From the NCBI RefSeq assembly GCF_900142665.1, contig NZ_FRBR01000001.1, positions 806,001-870,000 on the forward strand: DNA of 64,000 nt, in the 5' to 3' direction. The stretch is from Roseovarius pacificus. GTDB taxonomy: Bacteria > Pseudomonadota > Alphaproteobacteria > Rhodobacterales > Rhodobacteraceae. Each line of letters begins with the position of its first letter. The first letter of the stretch is position 1. The notes below the pieces were generated by a model. That model searched no databases, had not been told where the DNA came from, and was given only the letters and a program-made list of their open reading frames with translations. Position numbers and translations under genes: made by a program. Positions 1-7,939 of the stretch are shown piece by piece.

Positions 1-83
1 ACATCAAGTGGTACCCGCCGGTTCCCGCCGGGCTTGAGGTGATCGAAGGCGCTGTACTGGATCGCGTCAAGGCCGCCAACTGA
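1..83 (+). CDS. ABC transporter substrate-binding protein, C-terminal end (partial)
   Basis: Only the last 26 codons are in the window; they are read in the frame that ends at the TGA at 81-83. The peptide ends in WYPPVPAGLEVIEG followed by LDRVKAAN, which resembles the C-terminus of periplasmic spermidine/putrescine-type (PotD-like) binding proteins. The next genes encode the ATPase and both permeases of the same transporter class, so this is most likely the binding protein of that system. The ligand cannot be told from this fragment. Confidence 0.7.
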   Translation, partial: IKWYPPVPAGLEVIEGAVLDRVKAAN

Positions 84-100
84 GACCACACATACTCTGA

Positions 101-130
101 AAGCCCCCGTTCAACCGGCGGGGGCTTTTT
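101..130 (+). terminator. Rho-independent terminator or attenuator after the binding-protein gene
   Basis: AAGCCCCC and GGGGGCTT form a stem around a short loop, followed by TTTTT. It lies between the binding-protein gene and the ATPase gene, so it probably lowers expression of the membrane parts relative to the binding protein. Confidence 0.8.
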
Positions 131-154
131 GCTTTGCAAGGACAACGATACCCC

Positions 155-1258
155 ATGACGGCACCTGATCTTGAATGTACTCACCTGACCAAGCGTTTCG
201 GCGACACCACCGCCGTTCAGGATGTCAGCTTCGAGGTGCCACCGGGTTCTTTCTTCTCGATCCTCGGGCCGTCGGGCTGCGGCAAGACAACGATCATGCG
301 CATGATCGCCGGGTTTCTCGCCCCCACCAGTGGGGATATCCGCATCAAAGGCCGTTCGGTACTGGATGTCGCCCCCAACAAGCGGCCGGTGAACATGGTG
401 TTCCAGCATCTTGCGCTGTTCCCGATGATGAACATTGCCGAAAACATCGGCTACGGACTGCGCCGCAAGGGCCTGCCCAAGGCCGAAATCACCCGCAAGG
501 TGGGCGAAGTACTGGAACGCATCGGCCTGCCCGATATCGGCGCGCGCAAGGTGGATGAACTATCGGGCGGGCAGAAACAGCGCGTGGCCATTGCCCGCTG
601 CATGGTTCTGGAACCCGATGTGCTGCTGCTGGACGAACCGCTTGGCGCGCTGGACCTGAAACTGCGCGAGCATATGAAAATCGAACTCAAGGCATTGCAG
701 GCGGCGTTCGATACGACATTCGTCTATATCACCCACGACCAGAGCGAGGCGCTGGTCATGTCCGACAACATCGCCGTGATGAATGCCGGGCAGTTCGAAC
801 AGGTCGGCAGTGCGCGCGATCTGTATTATCGCCCGGAAACGGCCTTTGTCGCCGGGTTCGTGGGCGACAGCAACCGCTGGCGCGGACAGGTCATGGGCGT
901 GTCCGGCGACACGTTGCAATTGCGCAGCGAAAACGGCCTCGAGTTGCGCGGCTCCTGTCACGGGCGTCGCCTGGCCCGGAACGATACCGCCGAAATCTTC
1001 GTCCGCCCCGAGGCGATCCGCCTTGGCCACAGCGCACAGGACGTTTCGCATTTCGACAACCGCCTGTCCGGCGAGGTCACCAGCCTGCTGTTCAACGGCG
1101 CGGCCAGCCGTATCCTGATGCGCCCCGAGAGCGGCGGCGAGGAAATCGAGGTCACATTGCCCCAGTCGGGCGAGTTTGCCCATCTCGACCGCGGCGCACA
1201 GGTGCATATCGGCTGGTCCAGCGATCAGGGAAGCTGCTTTGCGGCGGGGACGGCCTGA
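155..1258 (+). CDS. Polyamine-type ABC transporter ATP-binding protein (PotA family)
   Basis: This is the cytoplasmic ATPase that powers import. It shows Walker A GPSGCGKTT, the ABC signature LSGGQKQRVAIAR, Walker B VLLLDEPLGALD and the switch histidine in ITHDQSEAL, followed by a C-terminal TOBE-like regulatory domain. The length of 367 residues is normal for PotA-type subunits. I chose the ATG at 155 because AAGGA lies 12 nt upstream; an in-frame TTG at 134 would add seven residues without homology. The stop shares one base with the start of the next gene, which indicates translational coupling. The substrate is probably a polyamine or similar cation, but this is family knowledge only. Confidence 0.93.
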   Translation: MTAPDLECTHLTKRFGDTTAVQDVSFEVPPGSFFSILGPSGCGKTTIMRMIAGFLAPTSGDIRIKGRSVLDVAPNKRPVNMVFQHLALFPMMNIAENIGYGLRRKGLPKAEITRKVGEVLERIGLPDIGARKVDELSGGQKQRVAIARCMVLEPDVLLLDEPLGALDLKLREHMKIELKALQAAFDTTFVYITHDQSEALVMSDNIAVMNAGQFEQVGSARDLYYRPETAFVAGFVGDSNRWRGQVMGVSGDTLQLRSENGLELRGSCHGRRLARNDTAEIFVRPEAIRLGHSAQDVSHFDNRLSGEVTSLLFNGAASRILMRPESGGEEIEVTLPQSGEFAHLDRGAQVHIGWSSDQGSCFAAGTA

Positions 1259-2115
1259 TGCAGGCCGCGCATCGTCTGGGCTTCGTGCTGCTGCTGACGC
1301 CATTGGTTCTGTGGCTCGCGCTGTTGATCATCATCCCCCATATCGACATGTTCTTCGTGTCGCTGCGCGAACGGGTCGGCGTCGGGGAATACGAAACCAG
1401 CCTCGCCAACTACCGCACCTTCCTTGAAGAACCGCTGTACCTGATGACCTTCGCACGCACGGCGGTCATGTCGGTGCTGGCGACGGCGCTCACTTTGCTG
1501 ATCGGGTTTCCCGTGGCCTATTACATCGCCAAGATCGCGCGAGGGCGGGTCCGCTCGGCGCTGTTCCTGCTGTGCCTCGTGCCGTTCTGGGTGTCCGAAC
1601 TGGTGCGCACCTTCGGATGGATGATCCTGCTGCGCGAAACCGGGGTGTTCTCGTCGTTGCTGCAATGGGCCGGCCTGGCACAAGGCCCGGTCGAAATGCT
1701 CTATAACGATGCCGCGATCATGGTCGGGCTGGTTTATACCTCGATGTTGTTCATGGTGGTGCCGCTGGTGACGACGCTGGACAGCCTCGATGATGCGGTG
1801 ATCGAAGCCGGGTACGACCTTGGCGGATCGGGGCCCTCGATCCTGCGCGAAATCGTGATCCCCCATGCCATGCCCGGCATCGTTTCAGGCTCGATCGTGG
1901 TGTTCATGCTGTCGCTCGGCAACTACCTCACGCCGATCATGCTGGGCGGCAAGGACAGCCTGTGGTTCACCGAACTGATCTATTCGCAGTTCATCGTCCG
2001 CTTCAATTGGGAACTGGGCGCGGTGTTCGGCTTCATGCTGCTCATCCTGTCCTCGGTCATCGTCTGGGGCACGTTGCGCCTGACCGGTCAGACCCTTGAA
2101 AAGACGATGGGATAA
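1258..2115 (+). CDS. ABC transporter permease (PotB-like)
   Basis: This inner-membrane permease has 285 residues and about six hydrophobic helices. The cytoplasmic EAA loop, which contacts the ATPase, is visible as the stretch from VIEAGYDLGGSGPSILREIV to IPHAMPGIVSG. It begins with MQAAHRLGFVLLLTPLVLW, a signal-anchor-like first helix. The ATG overlaps the stop of the ATPase gene (TGATG). It should form the heterodimeric channel with the next gene product. Confidence 0.93.
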   Translation: MQAAHRLGFVLLLTPLVLWLALLIIIPHIDMFFVSLRERVGVGEYETSLANYRTFLEEPLYLMTFARTAVMSVLATALTLLIGFPVAYYIAKIARGRVRSALFLLCLVPFWVSELVRTFGWMILLRETGVFSSLLQWAGLAQGPVEMLYNDAAIMVGLVYTSMLFMVVPLVTTLDSLDDAVIEAGYDLGGSGPSILREIVIPHAMPGIVSGSIVVFMLSLGNYLTPIMLGGKDSLWFTELIYSQFIVRFNWELGAVFGFMLLILSSVIVWGTLRLTGQTLEKTMG

Positions 2116-2126
2116 GGAGGCGCGCC

Positions 2127-2975
2127 ATGATCCCCACCATCCCGCAAAGCCGCCTGATCCGCGCAACCTATGGCGCTTATGTCGCGCTGTTCTTCCTCTA
2201 CCTCGCCCTGCCATTGGCCGTTGTCGCCATCTTTGCCTTCAACGACAGCCAGTTCCCGTCGCTGCCGTGGGAAGGTTTCACATGGGACTGGTTCTTTGGC
2301 GACGAGCGCCCCAAGATCGGCGTGTTTCACGAACGCCCGATCCTGCGCGCCATCGGCACATCAGCCTTTGTCGGGCTGTGTGTTTCGCTCCTGTCCGTGG
2401 CGGTCGGGACATCGAACGCCTTCCTGTTCAACCGCTATGATTTTCGCGGCAAGGGAGTGTTCTATGTCCTGATGCTGCTGCCGCTGGTCATTCCCGGCAT
2501 CGTTCTGGGTATCTCGATCCTGGTATTTTCATCGACCGTGGCAAATGCGGCGTGGAACGTCATGGAGTGGGACATCATGGCGCTGCGTCCGGGGTTGTTG
2601 CTGGTGATCCTCGGGCAATTCTCGTTCATCACCACCATCTCCACCCTGGTCATCGCGACCCGGCTTCAGAAATTCGACCGCTCGCTGGAAGAGGCCGCGC
2701 TGAACCTCGGGGCTGGCCGGCTGACCGCCGTACGCACCGTCACGATCCCCTTCCTCATGCCTGCCCTGATCGGCGCTTTCGTTGTTGCCTTCCTGATGAG
2801 TTTCGAGAATTTCAACACCACGCTGATGCTTGTCGGCTCGGACGCGCCCCTGACCATTGCGATGTTCGACCGCCTCAAGGAAGGCTCAACCCCGCTGCTG
2901 AACGCGGTTTCGCTGCTGCTGATGGTCGGGTCCAGCCTGCTGGCGCTGGTCATGATCGCATTTCAGCGCAAATAG
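2127..2975 (+). CDS. ABC transporter permease (PotC-like)
   Basis: This is the second permease of the same importer, 282 residues with about six membrane helices. Its EAA loop reads EEAALNLGAGRLTAVRTV and is followed by IPFLMPALIGAF. A strong ribosome site, AAGGAGG, lies just upstream, 11 bp after the preceding stop. The gene ends the ABC operon; a convergent regulator gene follows 61 bp later with a short CGTCGG/CCGACG inverted repeat between them. Confidence 0.93.
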   Translation: MIPTIPQSRLIRATYGAYVALFFLYLALPLAVVAIFAFNDSQFPSLPWEGFTWDWFFGDERPKIGVFHERPILRAIGTSAFVGLCVSLLSVAVGTSNAFLFNRYDFRGKGVFYVLMLLPLVIPGIVLGISILVFSSTVANAAWNVMEWDIMALRPGLLLVILGQFSFITTISTLVIATRLQKFDRSLEEAALNLGAGRLTAVRTVTIPFLMPALIGAFVVAFLMSFENFNTTLMLVGSDAPLTIAMFDRLKEGSTPLLNAVSLLLMVGSSLLALVMIAFQRK

Positions 2976-3036
2976 AGGCCGGCGGCATTATAGGGAATCT
3001 CGACGTCGGAGCCGACGCCGCTCTGACTGCACGCCT

Positions 3037-3939
3037 TCAGTTCTTGCGGAACAGGCGTGTCATTTCGAACAGCTTGTCCAGCCGCTCGAAGCGCTCGCGC
3101 GCCTCGGGCCAACGCTCTTCCTGCGTGGCCGCGATCAGCGCCTCGATCAGGGACAGCGTGGCGATGTTCGAATCCCATGCCGACGGAATCTCGCCCCAGC
3201 AATGAAACGTCGCCTCTGCCAGACCGGCAACGGGGCTGGCCCATTGATCGGTAATCAGGATCACGCGCCCCCCCCGGTCCGATGCGATTTCGGCCAGCCT
3301 GAGCAGGTTTTCCTCGTATCGGCGCACATCGAAGATCAGAAGGGTATCTCCTTCGACCATATCCAGCACGTAATGCGGCCACGTGGCCGGCGACGAGGTC
3401 AGATGCGTCACGCCTTCGCGGATTGCCTGAAAGTGCGTAAAGGCGTATTCGGCCAATGACCGGGTTATCCGCCCCCCCACGATATACAATCCCGGAGCCG
3501 ACGCCATCAACCGCGCCGCGGCATCGAATTGCGTCGTGTCGATATTCGAGAATGTCTGGGCAAGGTTTTGCGTCACCGCGCCTGCAAAACGATTGAGCAT
3601 GTGTGATTCCGGGGCTTCCGCCGCCCAGACCGCACGCCGCTCTGTCGGGCCCGAAACCTTGGCCTGAAGCTCTTGCAAAAGCGCCTGGTGAAACTGCGGG
3701 AACCCTTTGAACCCCAGCTTCTGCACCATTCTCGCGACCACCGGCGTCGAAACCCCTGCCCCCTCGGCCGCAGCAGTGATCGTTGCCAGCCCTGCATTGG
3801 GGTAGTTTTCGACCAGTGCATTGGCGAACTTGCGCTCTGACTGGGTGAGTGTCGGGTAATGTTTGCGGATCAGCTGGCGCACTGTCGGCGTGGCCGCAGC
3901 CACGGAAACGGGCAGGTCGGTATCGGTTTCATCGGTCAC
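3037..3939 (-). CDS. RpiR-family transcriptional regulator (HTH plus SIS domain)
   Basis: The 300-residue protein has an N-terminal HTH_6 domain (roughly residues 20-95, including the helix-turn-helix around AAAEGAGVSTPVVARMVQKL). It continues with a C-terminal SIS sugar-phosphate-binding fold (roughly 130-270, with GLYIVGGRITRSLAEYAF). The start is a GTG at 3939 with AAGGGGG upstream. It is transcribed away from the amidohydrolase/TRAP operon that starts at 4083. The 143-bp gap holds repeated GGAAA/TTTCC arms, so it probably controls that operon and itself. The effector is unknown; RpiR proteins bind sugar phosphates or related anions. Confidence 0.9.
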   Translation of the reverse strand: MTDETDTDLPVSVAAATPTVRQLIRKHYPTLTQSERKFANALVENYPNAGLATITAAAEGAGVSTPVVARMVQKLGFKGFPQFHQALLQELQAKVSGPTERRAVWAAEAPESHMLNRFAGAVTQNLAQTFSNIDTTQFDAAARLMASAPGLYIVGGRITRSLAEYAFTHFQAIREGVTHLTSSPATWPHYVLDMVEGDTLLIFDVRRYEENLLRLAEIASDRGGRVILITDQWASPVAGLAEATFHCWGEIPSAWDSNIATLSLIEALIAATQEERWPEARERFERLDKLFEMTRLFRKN

Positions 3940-3961
3940 GGGCGCGCCCCCTTGCGGCTGT

Positions 3962-3976
3962 TTTCCTGAGCGGAAA
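3962..3976. promoter_or_regulatory. Inverted repeat, possible RpiR operator near the regulator start
   Basis: TTTCC and GGAAA flank a 5-bp spacer (TGAGC), 23 bp upstream of the GTG of the RpiR gene. The same arms recur closer to the divergent operon. Assignment to RpiR is inference from position. Confidence 0.4.
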
Positions 3977-4020
3977 CCCGGATATGCGAGGAGGCTGTCG
4001 GGTTTCTTTCGTCAGGCTGC

Positions 4021-4066
4021 TGGAAAAATATTGACGAAAAACTTTCCTCGTGGAAAGCTTTTTCCA
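4021..4066. promoter_or_regulatory. Cluster of GGAAA/TTTCC half-sites, candidate RpiR operator
   Basis: TGGAAA at 4021, TTTCC at 4043 and the near-perfect palindrome TGGAAAGCTTTTTCCA at 4051-4066 (arms TGGAAA/TTTCCA, 4-bp spacer) sit just upstream of the amidohydrolase gene. TTGACG at 4031-4036 could be a -35 box, in which case the palindrome would cover the -10 region. The function is inferred from position between divergent regulator and target genes. Confidence 0.5.
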
Positions 4067-4082
4067 ACAACGAGGGGGCGAC

Positions 4083-4856
4083 ATGGCCAACAATGACGAA
4101 AAGGCCTTTGAAATACTGAACGCGGATGGCCGGGGGGCGGCTGTCATCGTGTGCGAACATGCTTCGAATCACGTCCCGGCCCGTTATCGCAACTTGGGAC
4201 TGAGCGAGACCGACCGCCAGAGCCACGCCGCCTGGGATCCTGGCGCCGAAGCCGTGGCGCAACGCCTCTCGCAAGCACTGGATGCCCCGTTGATCGTGGG
4301 CCGCGTCTCGCGCCTCGTCTACGATTGCAACCGCCCGCCCGAAGCGCCGGGAGCCATGCCCGAACGTAGCGAAGTCATCGACGTGCCGGGCAATGTCGGA
4401 TTGAGCGACGAAGACCGCGCCGAGCGCGTGCATTGCGTTTACGATCCCTTCACCACGGCGCTTGGCAATCTTCTGACACGGCAGGCTCAGCGCGGAACGC
4501 CCCCCGCCCTGATCACCGTGCACAGTTTTACTCCGCTCTGGTTCGGCGAACATCGGAGTGTGGAAATCGGTATCCTGCATGACGATGACAGCCGCCTTGC
4601 CGATGCGATGCTGGCGCGGGCCAAGAGCATTCCGGGGCGCAAGATCAATCGCAACGATCCGTACGGCCCCGCTGATGGCGTCACCCACACGCTGCGCCTG
4701 CATGGGCTGGCCAACAATCTGGCGAACGTGATGATCGAGGTTCGCAACGATCTGATCGAAACCCCGGCGCAACAAAACGCCGTCGCGGAAGAGTTGTTGA
4801 CGCTTTTGCGTCCCGCACTGGCCCAACTGACACAGGCGGAGGTCGGGAATGCATAA
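4083..4856 (+). CDS. N-formylglutamate amidohydrolase family protein
   Basis: The 257-residue protein matches the FGase family (PF05013): VIVCEHASNHVPARY near the N-terminus, then SRLVYDCNRPP, then ITVHSFTPLW and a C-terminal MIEVRNDLI. The family prototype, HutG, hydrolyses N-formyl-L-glutamate to formate and glutamate, but many members sit outside histidine-degradation loci, as here. I start at the ATG at 4083, preceded by GAGGGGG; an upstream in-frame GTG at 4050 lies inside a palindrome. The gene is followed with an 8-bp overlap by a TRAP permease gene. Further downstream come a glutamine-synthetase-like ligase and two dehydrogenases. A role in releasing glutamate from a gamma-glutamyl or N-acyl-glutamate intermediate is possible but not shown. 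Confidence 0.85.
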   Translation: MANNDEKAFEILNADGRGAAVIVCEHASNHVPARYRNLGLSETDRQSHAAWDPGAEAVAQRLSQALDAPLIVGRVSRLVYDCNRPPEAPGAMPERSEVIDVPGNVGLSDEDRAERVHCVYDPFTTALGNLLTRQAQRGTPPALITVHSFTPLWFGEHRSVEIGILHDDDSRLADAMLARAKSIPGRKINRNDPYGPADGVTHTLRLHGLANNLANVMIEVRNDLIETPAQQNAVAEELLTLLRPALAQLTQAEVGNA

Positions 4857-5445
4857 GGCGATGCAGGGCTATATCCGCGCGATAGACCGGATGAATCACG
4901 TCATAGGACGGATCGCGATGTATCTGATCTTCGTTCTCATGGGCGTACTTTTGTGGTCATCGGTTTCCAAGACCTTTCTGACACCATCCATCTGGACCCT
5001 CGAAACCGCCCAGTTCGTCATGGTGGCCTACTACGTATTGGGCGGCCCCTATTCGATACAGCTTGGGTCGAATGTGCGCATGGATCTGTTTTACGGAGAC
5101 TGGTCGCCGCGCACCAAGGCCTGGGTCGATGGGTTCACCGTCTTCTTCCTGCTGTTCTATCTGGTGGTTCTGTTCATGGGCGCGGTCAGTTCGACGGCCT
5201 ATTCCCTCGGATATTTCGGGATGGAACCCTTTGCCTTCTTCGGTGACCTGTTCATGACGCTGATCACCCAAGGGTTTGCCGCGGCCAATGAAAAACTGGG
5301 CTTTCTCGAAAAAAGCCCCACCGCGTGGCAACCGCAACTCTGGCCGATCAAGGTGGTGCTGTGCCTGGGGGTATTTCTGATGATCCTGCAATGCGTTGCG
5401 GAGTTTTTCCGCGACCTGGAACGTCTGCGCGGGAGTGAAGCCTGA
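4849..5445 (+). CDS. TRAP transporter small permease, DctQ type
   Basis: The 198-residue protein has four predicted membrane helices (about residues 20-42, 55-75, 95-118 and 163-183) and is the small membrane subunit of a TRAP importer. It carries a longer linker before the last helix (about residues 128-165) than most DctQ proteins. GGAGG lies 8 nt upstream of the ATG, and the gene overlaps both neighbours, by 8 bp with the amidohydrolase and by 1 bp with DctM. Confidence 0.88.
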   Translation: MHKAMQGYIRAIDRMNHVIGRIAMYLIFVLMGVLLWSSVSKTFLTPSIWTLETAQFVMVAYYVLGGPYSIQLGSNVRMDLFYGDWSPRTKAWVDGFTVFFLLFYLVVLFMGAVSSTAYSLGYFGMEPFAFFGDLFMTLITQGFAAANEKLGFLEKSPTAWQPQLWPIKVVLCLGVFLMILQCVAEFFRDLERLRGSEA

Positions 5446-6767
5446 TGTCGCATGACCTGATCGCAATCGTCATGTTCTCGGGCATGATGCTGATGCTGAT
5501 GACCGGGCAGCGCGTGTTCGGTGCAATCGGCTTCGTCGGGGCGCTGGCCGGGGTTCTGCTATGGGGCACCGGCGGGGTGGAAATTCCGTTCTCGGCGGCC
5601 ATGAAGCTGATGAAATGGTATCCGCTGCTAACGCTGCCGATGTTCATTTTCATGGGCTATGTCCTGTCCGAAAGCCGCATCGCCGATGACCTCTATAAAA
5701 TGTTCCATGTCTGGATGGGCCCGGTACGAGGCGGGCTTGCCATCGGCACGATCGGGCTCATGGTCCTGATTTCGGCCATGAACGGGCTGTCGGTGGCGGG
5801 CATGGCAATCGGCGCAACCATCGCGCTGCCGGAACTGCTCAGGCGGAACTACGACAAGATCATGGTCACCGGGGTCATACAGGCGGGATCGTCGCTTGGC
5901 ATTCTGGTTCCGCCCTCGGTGGTGCTGGTGCTGTATGCCATGATCGCACGGCAGCCCGTGGGGCAACTCTGGCTGGCCGGCGTCATTCCCGGCCTGCTCA
6001 TGGCCTCGCTGTTCATTCTTTACATATACATCCGCTGCCGGTTGCAGCCGAACCTCGGCCCGGTCCTGCCCGAGGACGAGCGGAACGTACCCATGTCTGA
6101 AAAACTGCGCCTGCTGCGCGCCGGAATCCTGCCGCTGGTGATTTTCGCCGTCATGATGGTCCCCTTCGTCAAGGGGTGGACCTCGCTGGTGGAAAGTTCG
6201 GCCATCGGAGCGCTGGCCGCCTTTCTGGCTGCCGTCCTCAAGCGGCGCATGACGCGCGAGGTGTTTGAAAAATCCGTTCGCAGTACGCTGGCGATTTCCT
6301 GCATGTTCATGTGGATCATCCTTGCCGCATTGGGCTTTGGCGCGATCTTCGACGGGCTCGGCGCGGTGCGCGCCATCGAGGGACTGTTCACCGAGACCCT
6401 GAATCTCAGCCCGTGGATGATCCTGATCCTCATGCAGTTGAGCTTTATCATCATGGGCACATTCCTTGACGATACCGCCATGCTGGTGATCGTCGCGCCG
6501 CTTTATGTGCCGCTGGTCGGGGCGCTCGGGTTCGATCTGATCTGGTACGGGGTGCTGTACACGATCACCACGCAGATCGCCTATATGACACCGCCTTTCG
6601 GATATAACCTGTTCCTGATGCGCGCTATGGCCCCGCCCGAGATCGGGCTGCGCGACATCTATCGCTCGATCGTGCCCTTCGTGGCGGTCATGGTACTGGC
6701 GCTGTCGCTGGTGATGATCTTCCCGCAGATCGCACTTTGGCTGCCGGAGTACGTGTACGGAAAATAA
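5445..6767 (+). CDS. TRAP transporter large permease, DctM type
   Basis: This is the 440-residue large permease with about twelve helices. Typical DctM motifs are present: SVAGMAIGATIALPELLRR, then GSSLGILVPPSVVLVLYAMI and, near the C-terminus, TPPFGYNLFLMRAM. It drives ion-coupled import of the solute delivered by the binding protein encoded next. The start codon shares one base with the DctQ stop. Confidence 0.95.
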   Translation: MSHDLIAIVMFSGMMLMLMTGQRVFGAIGFVGALAGVLLWGTGGVEIPFSAAMKLMKWYPLLTLPMFIFMGYVLSESRIADDLYKMFHVWMGPVRGGLAIGTIGLMVLISAMNGLSVAGMAIGATIALPELLRRNYDKIMVTGVIQAGSSLGILVPPSVVLVLYAMIARQPVGQLWLAGVIPGLLMASLFILYIYIRCRLQPNLGPVLPEDERNVPMSEKLRLLRAGILPLVIFAVMMVPFVKGWTSLVESSAIGALAAFLAAVLKRRMTREVFEKSVRSTLAISCMFMWIILAALGFGAIFDGLGAVRAIEGLFTETLNLSPWMILILMQLSFIIMGTFLDDTAMLVIVAPLYVPLVGALGFDLIWYGVLYTITTQIAYMTPPFGYNLFLMRAMAPPEIGLRDIYRSIVPFVAVMVLALSLVMIFPQIALWLPEYVYGK

Positions 6768-6821
6768 TCAACACAAGAAGCCCTGCCGAAGGGGCCGCAT
6801 TTCAAACAAGGAGAGAAGACA

Positions 6822-7859
6822 ATGACCACGACAAGACGCAAGTTCCTGAAAACCGCCGGGGCCAGCGCCGTCGCCGCCCCGCTGGCCGCCCCGGCCATCG
6901 CGCAATCCACCATCACATGGCGGATGCAGACCTATGCAGGTGCCGCGCTGGCCGAACATGTCGTGAAACCGGCCATCGACACGTTCAACAAGATCGCCGG
7001 AGATCGCATGCAGATCGAACTGTACTTCGCCGATCAGCTGGTTCCCACGGGCGAATTGTTCCGCGCGCTTCAACGTGGCACCATCGACGCCGTGCAATCG
7101 GACGACGATTCAATGGCGTCACCCACCGAAGTGACGGTTTTCGGCGGCTATTTCCCCTTCGGCTCGCGCTATTCCCTGGATGTGCCGGTACTGTTCAACC
7201 AGTACGGCCTCAAGGAAATCTGGGACGAAGAATACGCCAAGGTCGGGGTCAAGCACATCTCGGCCGGGTCATGGGACCCCTGCCACTTTGCCACCAAGGA
7301 CCCGATCAACAGCCTCGAAGACCTCAAGGGCAAACGTGTCTTCACCTTCCCCACCGCGGGTCGCTTCCTGTCGCAATTCGGCGTCGTGCCGGTCACGCTG
7401 CCATGGGAAGACATCGAGGTTGCCGTGCAGACCGGCGAACTGGACGGCATCGCATGGTCGGGCATCACCGAAGACTACACGGTGGGTTGGGCCGACGTGA
7501 CCAACTACTTCCTGACGAACAACATCTCGGGCGCATGGGTCGGCCACTTCTTTGCCAATATGGGCCGTTGGGACGAATTGCCCGAGGACCTCAAACTGCT
7601 GCTGGCAACATGCATGGAGCAATCGCACTATTACCGCCAGTGGTGGTACTGGGGCGGTGAGGCCAGCCTGCGCGTGAACGGCGAAAAGATGCAGCTGACC
7701 ACGATCCCCGATGCCGAATGGGCCACCGTCGAAAGCGCCGCGCGCGAATTCTGGGACGAAATCGCAGCAGAGTCGGAAACCAAACGCAAGGTCGTGGAGA
7801 TCTTCAAGCAGTACAACACCGACATGGAGAAGGCGGGCCGGCCTTACCGCTACACCTGA
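6822..7859 (+). CDS. TRAP transporter substrate-binding protein, DctP/TakP-like
   Basis: The 345-residue periplasmic binding protein has a twin-arginine leader, TTRRKFLKTAGASAVAAP, with likely cleavage after AIAQ. Tat export suggests it folds before export. The core LKGKRVFTFPTAGRFLSQFG and the following VTLPWEDIEVAVQTGELDGI fit the branch of TRAP binding proteins that includes TakP (oxo acids). The ligand here is unknown. AGGAGAG lies upstream of the ATG. In this operon the order is Q-M-P, whereas the other three TRAP operons in the window are P-Q-M. Confidence 0.92.
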   Translation: MTTTRRKFLKTAGASAVAAPLAAPAIAQSTITWRMQTYAGAALAEHVVKPAIDTFNKIAGDRMQIELYFADQLVPTGELFRALQRGTIDAVQSDDDSMASPTEVTVFGGYFPFGSRYSLDVPVLFNQYGLKEIWDEEYAKVGVKHISAGSWDPCHFATKDPINSLEDLKGKRVFTFPTAGRFLSQFGVVPVTLPWEDIEVAVQTGELDGIAWSGITEDYTVGWADVTNYFLTNNISGAWVGHFFANMGRWDELPEDLKLLLATCMEQSHYYRQWWYWGGEASLRVNGEKMQLTTIPDAEWATVESAAREFWDEIAAESETKRKVVEIFKQYNTDMEKAGRPYRYT

Positions 7860-7889
7860 GCAGGCCAAACCCCGCCAATGAAAGCCGGA

Positions 7890-7910
7890 GGGGGCCAGAA
7901 ACCGGCCCCC
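7890..7910 (+). terminator. Hairpin after the TRAP binding-protein gene (attenuator)
   Basis: GGGGGCC and GGCCCCC form a 7-bp stem with a 7-nt loop in the 80-bp gap before the next gene. There is only a TT after it, so I read it as an mRNA-stabilising or partial terminator hairpin rather than an operon end. Confidence 0.55.
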
Positions 7911-7939
7911 TTCCCCAAGCCTGAACGGAGCAAATCAAA

